DNA from: Nitrospirales bacterium | Lineage (GTDB): Bacteria; Nitrospirota; Nitrospiria; Nitrospirales; UBA2166 | Assembly (NCBI GenBank): GCA_029261375.1 | Contig: JAJDBL010000003.1 | Coordinates: 1-8,253 of the forward strand | Length of the DNA stretch: 8,253 nt | Direction of reading: 5' to 3' | Shown: positions 1-7,227 of the stretch, one piece after another | Layout of the letters: each line of letters begins with the position of its first letter | Numbering within the stretch: position 1 is the stretch's first letter | Program-made: the position numbers and the translations under genes | Notes under the pieces: generated by a model | What the model was told of the DNA's origin: nothing | Database searches by the model: none | Seen by the model: only the letters and a program-made list of their open reading frames with translations

Positions 1-783
1 CCGGGTGTCCAGCGTCTCGATGTCAACGGTGTCGCCCTCGTGCAACGGATGGCCAGACTGTCCATCAAAACTTGCGACAGCCCCATCCTCTTTGCTCTGC
101 AGGACGACACGAACAACTTCCGTCTGAGGAACAACAATGGGACGATGAGTGAGTGTGTGGGGACTGATCGGCGTCAGAATGAGAGCATGCACGGACGGGT
201 TCACAATCGGACCTCCAGCGGACAACGAGTATCCCGTCGATCCAGTGGGCGTCGAGATGATGAGGCCGTCCCCGCGAATCGTTGTCAGAAATTCTCCTCC
301 GACGGATATCTCCAGCGTGACCATTCCAGAGAGCGTGCCTTTACTAATCACAACGTCATTCAATGCAATGGTTTCCACAGCCTCCACAGCTCCTGAACAG
401 ACCCGTGACTCAAGCATGAGCCGTTCCTCAACCGCAAATTGACCAGCAAAGATGCGCTCAAGTGCAGGATCGACTTGGTCTGGTGTAACCTCCGTCAAGA
501 ACCCAAGCCCGCCAACGTTGATGCCAAGAATTGGAATCGGCCGATTCGCGACAAGTCGTGCGGCGCGCAGCATCGTCCCATCACCACCGAACACCACCAA
601 CATATCACTCTGATCGACAGATTCTGACTTTAGATTTGGCTGATCTGAACCGATAGGAATGGAAGCAATGGGTGAATCGAGAACCGGGTTCTTCTGACGT
701 TCACGAAGCCACGGCACGAGGGAACGCAAGGTTGCTTCAACCCCAGGGAAATTGGGTTTGGCGATGATCCCGATGTTCTTCAT
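1..783 (-). CDS. nadK: NAD kinase, 3' end cut by the window edge
   Basis: ATP-dependent NAD kinase, a cytoplasmic enzyme that phosphorylates NAD+ to NADP+ and so sets the NADP(H) pool. The minus strand is open for 261 codons from the ATG at 783-781 to the window edge; family members are usually about 280-300 residues, so roughly the last 25-30 are missing. Visible motifs: N-terminal strand MKNIGIIAKPNF; diphosphate-binding GGDGT (residues 66-70, D67 the expected catalytic Asp); GINVGGLGFLTEV (87-99); LNDVVISKG (141-149, the N-D pair that contacts NAD ribose in the family); DGLIISTPTGSTGYSLSAGG (172-191); and SFDGQ near the end. This start places the first beta strand where the family has it, but no good Shine-Dalgarno precedes it. 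The gene is divergent from clpC, with its own promoter-like sequence at 831-859. Plus-strand reading frames over this region are shadows. The family assignment is very secure. Confidence 0.95.
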   Translation of the reverse strand, partial: MKNIGIIAKPNFPGVEATLRSLVPWLRERQKNPVLDSPIASIPIGSDQPNLKSESVDQSDMLVVFGGDGTMLRAARLVANRPIPILGINVGGLGFLTEVTPDQVDPALERIFAGQFAVEERLMLESRVCSGAVEAVETIALNDVVISKGTLSGMVTLEISVGGEFLTTIRGDGLIISTPTGSTGYSLSAGGPIVNPSVHALILTPISPHTLTHRPIVVPQTEVVRVVLQSKEDGAVASFDGQSGHPLHEGDTVDIETLDTR

Positions 784-830
784 GATTGTGGGTGGGAAGT
801 CATTGATAAGATGGAGTGCAATCGGCCCCA

Positions 831-859
831 AGAGTAGGTAGTCCCATAAGCCTTGTCAA
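831..859 (-). promoter_or_regulatory. Predicted sigma70-type promoter for nadK
   Basis: On the minus strand, TTGACA (859-854, perfect -35) is followed after 17 bases by TACTCT (836-831, 3 of 6 match to TATAAT). Transcription would begin near position 824, giving a leader of about 40 bases before the nadK ATG. The -10 box is weak, so this is a prediction from spacing plus a perfect -35. Confidence 0.45.
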
Positions 860-871
860 CTCGGTTCGGGC

Positions 872-900
872 TTGACATCGATTTGAGCGAAACCTAGACT
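872..900 (+). promoter_or_regulatory. Predicted sigma70-type promoter for the clpC operon
   Basis: TTGACA (872-877, perfect -35), a 17-base spacer and TAGACT (895-900, 4 of 6 match to TATAAT). The start would be near 907, leaving a leader of about 70 bases before clpC. I see no CIRCE element and no CtsR-type heptad repeat near it, and no sigma32-type -10, so classical heat-shock control is not evident from the sequence. Confidence 0.6.
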
Positions 901-966
901 AAATCAACAGGATCCAACCCTGAATTTCATCCGCATTTCCCGCACATTATACAGGGTCATCGTCCC

Positions 967-974
967 AAAGGAGG
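967..974 (+). promoter_or_regulatory. clpC ribosome-binding site (decides start)
   Basis: AAAGGAGG lies 4 bases before the ATG at 979. The overlapping GTG at 976 would leave only 1 base of spacing, so ATG 979 is preferred; the protein then begins MFERFTDKG, as expected for the ClpC family. Confidence 0.8.
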
Positions 975-978
975 CGTG

Positions 979-3435
979 ATGTTCGAACGATTCACTGACA
1001 AAGGCCGAAAGATCATCATTCTTGCTCGAGAAGAGGCCGAACGTCATATGAATGACTACCTCGGTACCGAGCATTTAGTTTTGGCCTTCCTGCGCGACAG
1101 CGATGGCATCGCCGCATCCATTCTGAAGAAGATGGGCCTCTCCCCTGAGCGAATTCAGGCCGAGATCGAACGCAACATGCCCGGCGGCGGCACCGCACTA
1201 GCATTCGGAGAAATCCCATTCAGTCCACGCGTCAAAAAAGTCATTGAGTTCGGTATTGAAGAAGCCCGTCTGCTCGGCCACAACCATATCGGAAGCGAAC
1301 ATCTGCTTCTTGGGTTGCTTCGGGAAGAGGAAGGACTTGGAGGAAAGACACTACGCAGTCTCGGAGCAAACCTTCTTGCCGCCCGACAACTCACAGTCAT
1401 GTACCTGAAAAAATCATCCCCGCGCGAGCGCGAGCGAAAAAGCACGACCCCAGCGTTGGATGAATTTGGTCGCGACCTCACCAAACTTGCCCAAGACAAT
1501 GCATTGGATCCGGTGATCGGACGCGGCGAGGAGATCGAACGCGTGCTGCAAATTCTTTGTCGTCGCACAAAAAACAACCCGGCGCTGATTGGGGAAGCCG
1601 GCGTTGGCAAAACCGCCATCGTCGAAGGGCTCGCACAGCGAATCGTCAACGCCGAAGTCCCAGACAACCTGCTCAACCGCCGCGTGATTGCACTTGACCT
1701 CGGCGCGCTCGTCGCTGGAACGAAATACCGTGGCCAATTTGAAGAGCGTCTCAAAGTGATCATGAAGGAGATTATCCAAACCGGAAATATCATCCTGTTC
1801 ATCGACGAGCTTCACACCTTGGTTGGCGCCGGAGCAGCAGAAGGCTCGATCGATGCGTCAAACATGTTAAAGCCCGCGCTTGCGCGAGGAGAGATTCACT
1901 GCATCGGCACCACCACCCTCGACGAATATCGCAAACACATCGAGAAAGATGGCGCACTGAAGCGACGCTTTCACCCGATCTTTGTTCAGCAGCCGTCGAT
2001 TGAGGAATCGATTCAGATTGTGAAAGGTTTACGAGAACGATATGAAAGCCATCATGGCGTTGAAATCACCGACGATGCCATCATCGATGCGGTACGTCTT
2101 TCCGATCGATATATCTCGGACCGGTTCTTACCCGATAAAGCCATTGATGTGATCGACGAGAGCGGCGCACGCATGAAACTTCAGACCTACGTGCTTCCTG
2201 GAGATCTCAAGGCCTATGAACAGGATCTCAAACGCGTGGTGCGTGAAAAGGAACTCGCGATTGCGTTACAGAACTTTGAAGAAGCCGTGAAACTTCGAGA
2301 AGAAGAACAGCGGCTCCGCAAGCTCCACGATACCTCCCGATCTGAATGGAAAAAGGGTCAAGAAAAGAACCGTCCTGTCATCTCCCGCGAAGATATCTCG
2401 CAGATGATTTCTATGATGACGGGAATCCCCCTCTTCAAACTCGAAGAAGAAGAGTCTCAAAAGTTGCTTCGCATGGAAGACGCACTCCACGAGCGTGTGA
2501 TCGGACAGGACGAAGCCGTCTCGGCAGTATGCCGACCACTGCGACGATCACGAGCCGGGTTGAAAGACGCCAGAAAACCCATCGGATCCTTTATCTTCCT
2601 TGGTCCGACCGGCGTGGGAAAAACAGAACTCGCGAGAGCCCTTGCGGGATTCCTCTTTGACTCTGAAGATGCCTTGGTTCGCATCGATATGTCTGAGTAC
2701 ATGGAAAAGTTTAGTAGTTCTCGGCTATTTGGAGCCCCTCCAGGATATGTGGGCTATGAAGAGGGCGGAAAGCTCACTGAGTCGATTCGTCGGCGCCCCT
2801 ATTCGGTGGTGCTCTTTGACGAGATCGAGAAAGCGCATCCTGATATTTTCAATGTCTTACTGCAAGTTCTCGATGACGGGTCGCTCACCGATAGCCTCGG
2901 ACGCAAAGTTGACTTCAAGAATACCGTCGTGATCATGACCTCGAATATCGGCACCAAGTTGTTGCAGAAAGAGGGATCACTCGGTTTCCAACAAGAGCGC
3001 GAAGAGGATACGCGAAAACGAAAACGTGAAGATGTGTTGGAGGAACTCCGACGGGCATTCAGTCCTGAATTTCTGAATCGCGTTGATGAAGTGCTGGTCT
3101 TTCACTCCCTTGAAAAAGAACACCTCTATAAGATCATCGACATCCAGCTCGAAGAAGTGCATGCACGCTTGCGCGAACAAAGCATTGGGCTGGAGATTTC
3201 AGAGGACGCAAAAAACTGGCTCATTCAAGAAGGCTATCAGCCGTTGTACGGGGCACGGCCAATGAAGCGAACCATTCAGAAGTATCTGAGTGATCCCCTC
3301 TCTGACGAACTCATTAAGGGTCGTTTTCACGAAGGGGACAAGATCAAGGTCTCTCTAAAAGACGAAATCATTGAATTTGAAGTTGCGAAGGAAGAGCCAC
3401 TTGCGGCTGAGGAAGAAGCCCTCGCCAGCGTGTAA
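979..3435 (+). CDS. clpC: ATP-dependent Clp protease ATPase subunit ClpC
   Basis: Class I AAA+ unfoldase of 818 residues, a normal ClpC length. It threads substrates into ClpP in the cytoplasm. Domains in order: double Clp N-domain (about 3-145); first AAA module with Walker A GEAGVGKT (205-212), pore loop KYRG (249-252) and Walker B ILFIDE (272-277); a short middle region with a UVR-like helix (about 424-450, [16 protein letters not shown]), which separates ClpC from ClpA and from the long coiled coil of ClpB; second AAA module with Walker A GPTGVGKT (542-549), pore loop GYVG (589-592), Walker B VVLFDE (610-615), Arg in FLNRVDEV (701) and sensor-2 GARP (758-761). The tripeptide LGF (668-670) matches the ClpP-docking loop, so a ClpP partner is expected, though no clpP lies in this window. 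The tail is acidic. It is first in the rightward gene run, with a strong ribosome-binding site. All catalytic motifs are intact. Minus-strand reading frames inside it are shadows. Confidence 0.97.
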   Translation: MFERFTDKGRKIIILAREEAERHMNDYLGTEHLVLAFLRDSDGIAASILKKMGLSPERIQAEIERNMPGGGTALAFGEIPFSPRVKKVIEFGIEEARLLGHNHIGSEHLLLGLLREEEGLGGKTLRSLGANLLAARQLTVMYLKKSSPRERERKSTTPALDEFGRDLTKLAQDNALDPVIGRGEEIERVLQILCRRTKNNPALIGEAGVGKTAIVEGLAQRIVNAEVPDNLLNRRVIALDLGALVAGTKYRGQFEERLKVIMKEIIQTGNIILFIDELHTLVGAGAAEGSIDASNMLKPALARGEIHCIGTTTLDEYRKHIEKDGALKRRFHPIFVQQPSIEESIQIVKGLRERYESHHGVEITDDAIIDAVRLSDRYISDRFLPDKAIDVIDESGARMKLQTYVLPGDLKAYEQDLKRVVREKELAIALQNFEEAVKLREEEQRLRKLHDTSRSEWKKGQEKNRPVISREDISQMISMMTGIPLFKLEEEESQKLLRMEDALHERVIGQDEAVSAVCRPLRRSRAGLKDARKPIGSFIFLGPTGVGKTELARALAGFLFDSEDALVRIDMSEYMEKFSSSRLFGAPPGYVGYEEGGKLTESIRRRPYSVVLFDEIEKAHPDIFNVLLQVLDDGSLTDSLGRKVDFKNTVVIMTSNIGTKLLQKEGSLGFQQEREEDTRKRKREDVLEELRRAFSPEFLNRVDEVLVFHSLEKEHLYKIIDIQLEEVHARLREQSIGLEISEDAKNWLIQEGYQPLYGARPMKRTIQKYLSDPLSDELIKGRFHEGDKIKVSLKDEIIEFEVAKEEPLAAEEEALASV

Positions 3436-3491
3436 CCTTCCCATTGGACGTAACGATACACTTCCGGCCACTCGCTAATTTCGTCTCCAAT

Positions 3492-3528
3492 TATCACTCA
3501 CAGTGAGGATGACTCGCTGTGAGTGATA
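3492..3528 (+). promoter_or_regulatory. Perfect inverted repeat / hairpin enclosing the tsaD ribosome-binding site and start codon
   Basis: TATCACTCACAG (3492-3503) and CTGTGAGTGATA (3517-3528) are exact reverse complements, 12 bp with a 13-base spacer. In RNA the stem can continue through a U-G pair (3504/3516) and GAG/CUC (3505-3507/3513-3515), giving 16 pairs closed by a GAUGA loop. The presumed Shine-Dalgarno GAGGA (3505-3509) is partly in the stem and partly in the loop, and the GTG start (3519-3521) lies in the 3' arm. No T-run follows, so it is not a terminator. It could be an RNA switch limiting tsaD translation or a DNA operator; the structure is seen, the role is inferred. Confidence 0.6.
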
Positions 3529-4616
3529 CCCTCATACTCGGTATCGAAACCTCCTGCGACGATACGGCCGCTGCGGTCGTCAAAGATGGATACCACGTCC
3601 TTTCCGATGTTCTTCAGAGCCAAGACGACATTCACACGCCATTCGGTGGAATCGTTCCTGAGTTTGCCTCTCGTGCACATATCGCACAGGTAGAACCTGT
3701 GGTTCACGCCGCGCTCGACCAGGCGGGGATTCAGCTGAGTGACCTTGATGCGGTCGCGGTCACGCAGGGACCTGGGCTGATCGGCTCACTGCTTGTCGGC
3801 GTCTCGTTTGCAAAGGCATTGGCCTACACCGCAAACATTCCGCTCATCGGTGTCCACCATCTGGAGGGCCATCTCGCCTCAGTATGGCTCGATTCGCCCG
3901 AGGTTCCAGTCCCGCATATCGCTCTGGTGGTGTCGGGCGGACACACAAACCTATATCTGGTGCCATGTCGCGGAGAATATCGCCTGTTAGGTCAGACGTT
4001 AGACGACGCCGCCGGAGAAGCCTTTGACAAGGCGGCGAAGATGCTGGGACTTGGCTACCCTGGTGGGCCAATCATTGATCGACTGGCGCAATCTGGCGAT
4101 CCTCACAACGCGCCATTCTCGCTTCCCTACGCATCAAAGCAATCGTTTGATTTTAGTTTTAGTGGCATCAAGACCGCATTGCGTTACTTCCTACAGTCAG
4201 CAGACACACATCGCGACACCGTGTCTGACGCTGACATCGCCGCGGGATATCAATCGGCTATTGTCACCGTGCTCGTCCAGAAAACCATCCGCGCCGCAAC
4301 CTGCTACGATATCCGCGACGTCATCATGGTCGGCGGCGTGGCTGCAAACTCGTCACTCCGACACAACATGCGGACAGCGGCAGAGAAAGAAGGCATTCGC
4401 CTGCATCACCCACATCCACGCCATTGCACGGACAATGGGGCAATGATTGCGGCAGCTGGATGGACGGCCTACGCCGAAAAACAATTCGCATCACTAGACG
4501 TTGAGCCTTTCGCTCAAGGTTCGATCCGCACGAGAGATGCCAGCACCGTGCCAGTGCCAACCGAACAGCACCACGTGAGAGGAGAGCGAGTATTTCACCC
4601 GTCCACGGCAACCTGA
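3519..4616 (+). CDS. tsaD: tRNA N6-adenosine threonylcarbamoyltransferase TsaD
   Basis: Catalytic subunit of the TsaB-TsaD-TsaE complex, which transfers threonylcarbamoyl from threonylcarbamoyl-AMP to A37 of ANN-reading tRNAs (t6A), a near-universal modification needed for accurate decoding. The 365 residues show the ASKHA fold: LGIETSCDDTAAAVV (7-21), VPEFASRAH (46-54), metal-binding HHLEGH (113-118; H114 and H118), VSGGHTN (138-144), DDAAGEAFDKAAKMLGLGYPGG (from 162), SFSGIKTAL (213-221), VGGVAANSSLR (271-281) and CTDNGAM (303-309; D305 third metal ligand). A stop at 3510-3512 and the closeness of the first motif make GTG 3519 the only sensible start. The final 25 or so residues exceed the usual family length of about 340, and their codons overlap the start of hflX. 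It lies 83 bases after clpC; a hairpin covers the start. Confidence 0.96.
   Translation: MSDTLILGIETSCDDTAAAVVKDGYHVLSDVLQSQDDIHTPFGGIVPEFASRAHIAQVEPVVHAALDQAGIQLSDLDAVAVTQGPGLIGSLLVGVSFAKALAYTANIPLIGVHHLEGHLASVWLDSPEVPVPHIALVVSGGHTNLYLVPCRGEYRLLGQTLDDAAGEAFDKAAKMLGLGYPGGPIIDRLAQSGDPHNAPFSLPYASKQSFDFSFSGIKTALRYFLQSADTHRDTVSDADIAAGYQSAIVTVLVQKTIRAATCYDIRDVIMVGGVAANSSLRHNMRTAAEKEGIRLHHPHPRHCTDNGAMIAAAGWTAYAEKQFASLDVEPFAQGSIRTRDASTVPVPTEQHHVRGERVFHPSTAT
4580..4594 (+). promoter_or_regulatory. Shine-Dalgarno and ATT start of hflX inside tsaD
   Basis: AGGAG (4580-4584) within a purine-rich run is followed after 7 bases by ATT (4592-4594), in frame with hflX. The hflX frame has no ATG, GTG or TTG between its upstream stop (4502-4504) and GTG 4688, yet it is clearly coding from about 4601. 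ATT is a known but rare bacterial start codon. Confidence 0.65.
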
Positions 4617-6247
4617 ACGGCCTCAAACAGAGTCAGCTTCACCGACTGGGCAAGATCTATAGTCGCCACGTCTCCGCACACGACGTCGTGAGCCAAGAGC
4701 TCGCCGGGTATCTTACGTCTCTGTCACGCGAGATTAAACGGCAAATTGGCGTCTTCATCAGTCGTGGCGGAACCGTTGAGGATGTATTCGTCGGCAGCGA
4801 ACGTGGCGTCGTCCTCCCCGACATCGCAGGCTATCGATTAGGCCGATTTGGGCTCCGCGGCATCCGCCTCGTCCACACTCACTTACGTGACGAACCGCTG
4901 AACCAGGACGATTTGACTGACCTTGCACTTCTTCGCCTGGATCTCATGGCGGCAATTGGCGTGCAGACAGACGGGACGCCGGGAATGATCTACCTCGCTC
5001 ACGTTCTCCCGCCCAATCCATCAAACGAGATGTATCACGTATGGGCCCCAACACAGTTTCATGCGCTTGATCTCCACCTGTCGACGTTTCTTCGGTCGCT
5101 CGATGAAAAATTTTCTCGATCGGACCAGGCGCTTCACGTCAATCAAGAGTCAGATAGGGCCATCCTGGTCAGTGCGTCCACCAGACACCGCGTGATACAA
5201 GATGAATCCCTCACCGAACTTCGAGAGCTCGCGTATTCCGCCGACCTTGTCGTGCTCGATACGGTCATCCAACGTCCGCAGACACTTCATCCGAAGTACT
5301 TAATGGGACAAGGGAAACTCAAGGATCTCGTCATCCACGCGCTCCACCAGGGCGCAGACTTTCTCGTGTTTGATCAGAACCTGAGCCCCGGCCAGACCAA
5401 AGCCATCTCAGAAATGACGGAGATGAAGGTCATCGATCGCACACAATTGATCCTCGATATTTTTTCCCGGCGAGCTCACTCGAAGGAAGGGAAGCTGCAA
5501 GTTGAGTTAGCACAACTCCGATACGTGCTGCCTCGTCTCTCCGACCGGTCAACCGCACTGTCGCGCCTCACGGGGGGCATCGGTGGACGCGGTCCAGGAG
5601 AAACAAAACTCGAATTAGATCGACGACGTATACGAGATCGAATCGCGAATCTCGAACGCCAGCAGAAGGCACTGGTGAAGCAACGGCATCAACAACGCTC
5701 CCTTCGTACACGCCACAACTGCCCGGTTCTCGCGCTCGTCGGCTATACCAATGCGGGGAAATCCACACTGCTGAATACCTTGACACGAAATAACGTAGAA
5801 ACGAGTAACCAAGTGTTCACGACTCTGGACAGTGCCAGTCGCCGTTTACGCCTTCCAAGTGCTGAAACCGTCGTGGTCAGTGATACGGTCGGGTTCATTC
5901 AACAACTTCCGAAAGGCCTCATGGCCGCGTTTCAAACCACACTCGATGAACTCCAGGATGCGGATCTCCTTCTGCATGTCTGTGACCTAAACAGTCCGAC
6001 CCTTGACGACCAAATTCGAGTGGTGTTGAGCATACTTGAAGAGTTATCGTTGACGCATATCCCACGTCTTCTCGTCCTCAACAAGGCAGACCTCGTGGAC
6101 CAGGAACAGAAAGATGCTGTGGCATATCGGTTAACCGGAACGGCTATTTCAGCCAAAGATGCCACATCACTATCCCCGTTGTTCGAGGCGATCGACCAGC
6201 ACCTGCACGCCGCACCAGACCAATCCTCTGCCCTTCAGCACGTATGA
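4592..6247 (+). CDS. hflX: Ribosome-splitting GTPase HflX, probable ATT start
   Basis: OBG-HflX family GTPase that binds the 50S subunit, splits stalled or stress-inactivated 70S ribosomes and acts in the cytoplasm. From the ATT at 4592 it has 551 residues, the long form with an extra N-terminal region. That region begins SPVHGNLNGLKQSQLHRLGK and continues to VVSQELAGYL; the first canonical start (GTG 4688) would remove about 32 residues of it. Further on: HflX N-domain with LHPKYLMGQGK (232-242) and VFDQNLSPGQ (259-268), glycine-rich linker GGIGGRGPGETKLELDRRRI (328-347) with a following helix, then the G domain: G1 GYTNAGKST (384-392), G2 TTLD (410-413), G3 DTVGF (431-435), G4 NKAD (497-500), G5 SAK (520-522). 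All GTPase motifs are intact. It overlaps tsaD by 25 bases, so translational coupling is plausible. The family call is very secure; the exact start is inferred. Confidence 0.93.
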   Translation: MSPVHGNLNGLKQSQLHRLGKIYSRHVSAHDVVSQELAGYLTSLSREIKRQIGVFISRGGTVEDVFVGSERGVVLPDIAGYRLGRFGLRGIRLVHTHLRDEPLNQDDLTDLALLRLDLMAAIGVQTDGTPGMIYLAHVLPPNPSNEMYHVWAPTQFHALDLHLSTFLRSLDEKFSRSDQALHVNQESDRAILVSASTRHRVIQDESLTELRELAYSADLVVLDTVIQRPQTLHPKYLMGQGKLKDLVIHALHQGADFLVFDQNLSPGQTKAISEMTEMKVIDRTQLILDIFSRRAHSKEGKLQVELAQLRYVLPRLSDRSTALSRLTGGIGGRGPGETKLELDRRRIRDRIANLERQQKALVKQRHQQRSLRTRHNCPVLALVGYTNAGKSTLLNTLTRNNVETSNQVFTTLDSASRRLRLPSAETVVVSDTVGFIQQLPKGLMAAFQTTLDELQDADLLLHVCDLNSPTLDDQIRVVLSILEELSLTHIPRLLVLNKADLVDQEQKDAVAYRLTGTAISAKDATSLSPLFEAIDQHLHAAPDQSSALQHV

Positions 6248-6315
6248 AGGACGGCCTATCTTTGAGGACACAACTCGTGGCAAGACGACCGACACCTAGA
6301 ATGGAGTAGACCTCA

Positions 6316-7194
6316 ATGATTACAAGTATGACAGGGTACAGCCGGAAAGACTGCACCATCGACGGCCATCGTGTGCGTGTGGAAATTCGAACGGTCAATC
6401 ATCGCTTCTGCGAGATCACGACCCATGTGCCTCACATGCTCGCTGAGCATGAAGCAAAGATAAAGCGAATCATTGGCCAGCATGTCGCACGCGGAAAAGT
6501 TGATGTCTCCATCGCACTCCCAAAAGAAGCGGCCCAGACCCAGACACTTGCCATCGATCATGACGTCGCCCGTCGCTACGTCGATGCCCTCAAGAAACTG
6601 CAGCGTGATCTCAAATTACCGGGAGAGGTCAGTATCGAGCTCGTCGCGGGCCTACGAGAACTCACGACGATCCCTCCGCCTGAAACGCCGTCAAAAGTGA
6701 TCACTGAAATCCTGGCGAAAATCCTGCCCAATGCCCTCGACGAACTCCAGATCATGCGCCAACGAGAAGGCCGTGCATTGGCACGCGATATCAAGGGGCA
6801 TATCAAGGACATCACACGGGATGTCGCCGCGATCCGTCGCCACGCACCGCGCGTCGTTGAGTTCTACAAAGACCGGCTCCATTCCAAGATTCAGCATCTT
6901 ATGAAGGAACACCCCGTCGATGACGCACGCCTCTCCCAGGAAATTGCACTGTTCGCCACACGATGTGATATAAGTGAAGAGTTAGCCCGAACCGCAAGCC
7001 ACTTAGATCAGTGGAAGACACTCATGGAAGCTGGCACAGAGGTCGGGAAAACACTCAACTTTCTTGTGCAGGAGCTCCATCGCGAAATCAACACGATGGG
7101 CACCAAAGGCAATGACGTAGAAATCGCGCAACGGACCGTCGCGATCAAGGCGAGTCTGGAGAAAGTGCGCGAACAAATCCAGAATATCGAGTGA
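6316..7194 (+). CDS. yicC: YicC/YloC family endoribonuclease
   Basis: The 292 residues cover the two halves of the family: an N-terminal YicC region with ITSMTGYSR (2-10) and EIRTVNHRFCEI (23-34), and a C-terminal DUF1732 region with EGRAL (151-155), CDISEELARTASHLDQW (217-233) and GKTLNFLVQELHREINTMGT (244-263). E. coli YicC is reported to be an endoribonuclease acting on the small RNA RyhB, and B. subtilis YloC is a related RNase; the substrate here is unknown. ATG 6316 follows GGAG (6303-6306) at 9 bases. It sits 68 bases after hflX and 33 bases before gmk; adjacency of yicC and gmk is common in many bacteria. It ends in the same reading frame as gmk, separated by the TGA at 7192-7194. No defects seen. 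Confidence 0.94.
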   Translation: MITSMTGYSRKDCTIDGHRVRVEIRTVNHRFCEITTHVPHMLAEHEAKIKRIIGQHVARGKVDVSIALPKEAAQTQTLAIDHDVARRYVDALKKLQRDLKLPGEVSIELVAGLRELTTIPPPETPSKVITEILAKILPNALDELQIMRQREGRALARDIKGHIKDITRDVAAIRRHAPRVVEFYKDRLHSKIQHLMKEHPVDDARLSQEIALFATRCDISEELARTASHLDQWKTLMEAGTEVGKTLNFLVQELHREINTMGTKGNDVEIAQRTVAIKASLEKVREQIQNIE

Positions 7195-7227
7195 CAGAGC
7201 AGATTCAGATTTTATTACATCACCAAC

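Noticed and set aside
40..627. Overlapping plus-strand reading frames
   Set aside because: They lie antisense to nadK, whose full family motifs are unambiguous, and their translations show no recognisable domain.
946..951. TATAAT on the minus strand as a second nadK promoter
   Set aside because: The position 17 bases upstream reads CCTCCT, the complement of the clpC ribosome-binding site, with no -35 resemblance.
976..978. GTG as the clpC start
   Set aside because: Only 1 base separates it from the Shine-Dalgarno; ATG 979 has better spacing and gives the expected N-terminus.
1155..1802. Long minus-strand reading frame (215 codons) inside clpC
   Set aside because: It is antisense to the conserved ClpC N-domain and first AAA module and is Ser/Arg/Pro-rich, typical of a shadow frame created by codon bias.
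3436..3491. A promoter for tsaD in the clpC-tsaD gap
   Set aside because: TTGGAC at 3444-3449 has no acceptable -10 at 16-18 bases, and the other candidate boxes match poorly.
3500..3521. LexA-type SOS box
   Set aside because: The half sites read ACAG-N13-CTGT, the wrong order and spacing for CTGT-N8-ACAG.
3492..3528. Hairpin as the clpC terminator
   Set aside because: No T-run follows either arm and it overlaps the tsaD start codon.
4501..4517. TTGAGC / GCTCAA hairpin near the tsaD end
   Set aside because: Only 6 bp with a 5-base loop, no T-run, and inside coding sequence; compatible with chance.
4688..4690. GTG as the hflX start
   Set aside because: It would remove about 32 family-like residues and has no Shine-Dalgarno; ATT 4592 fits better.
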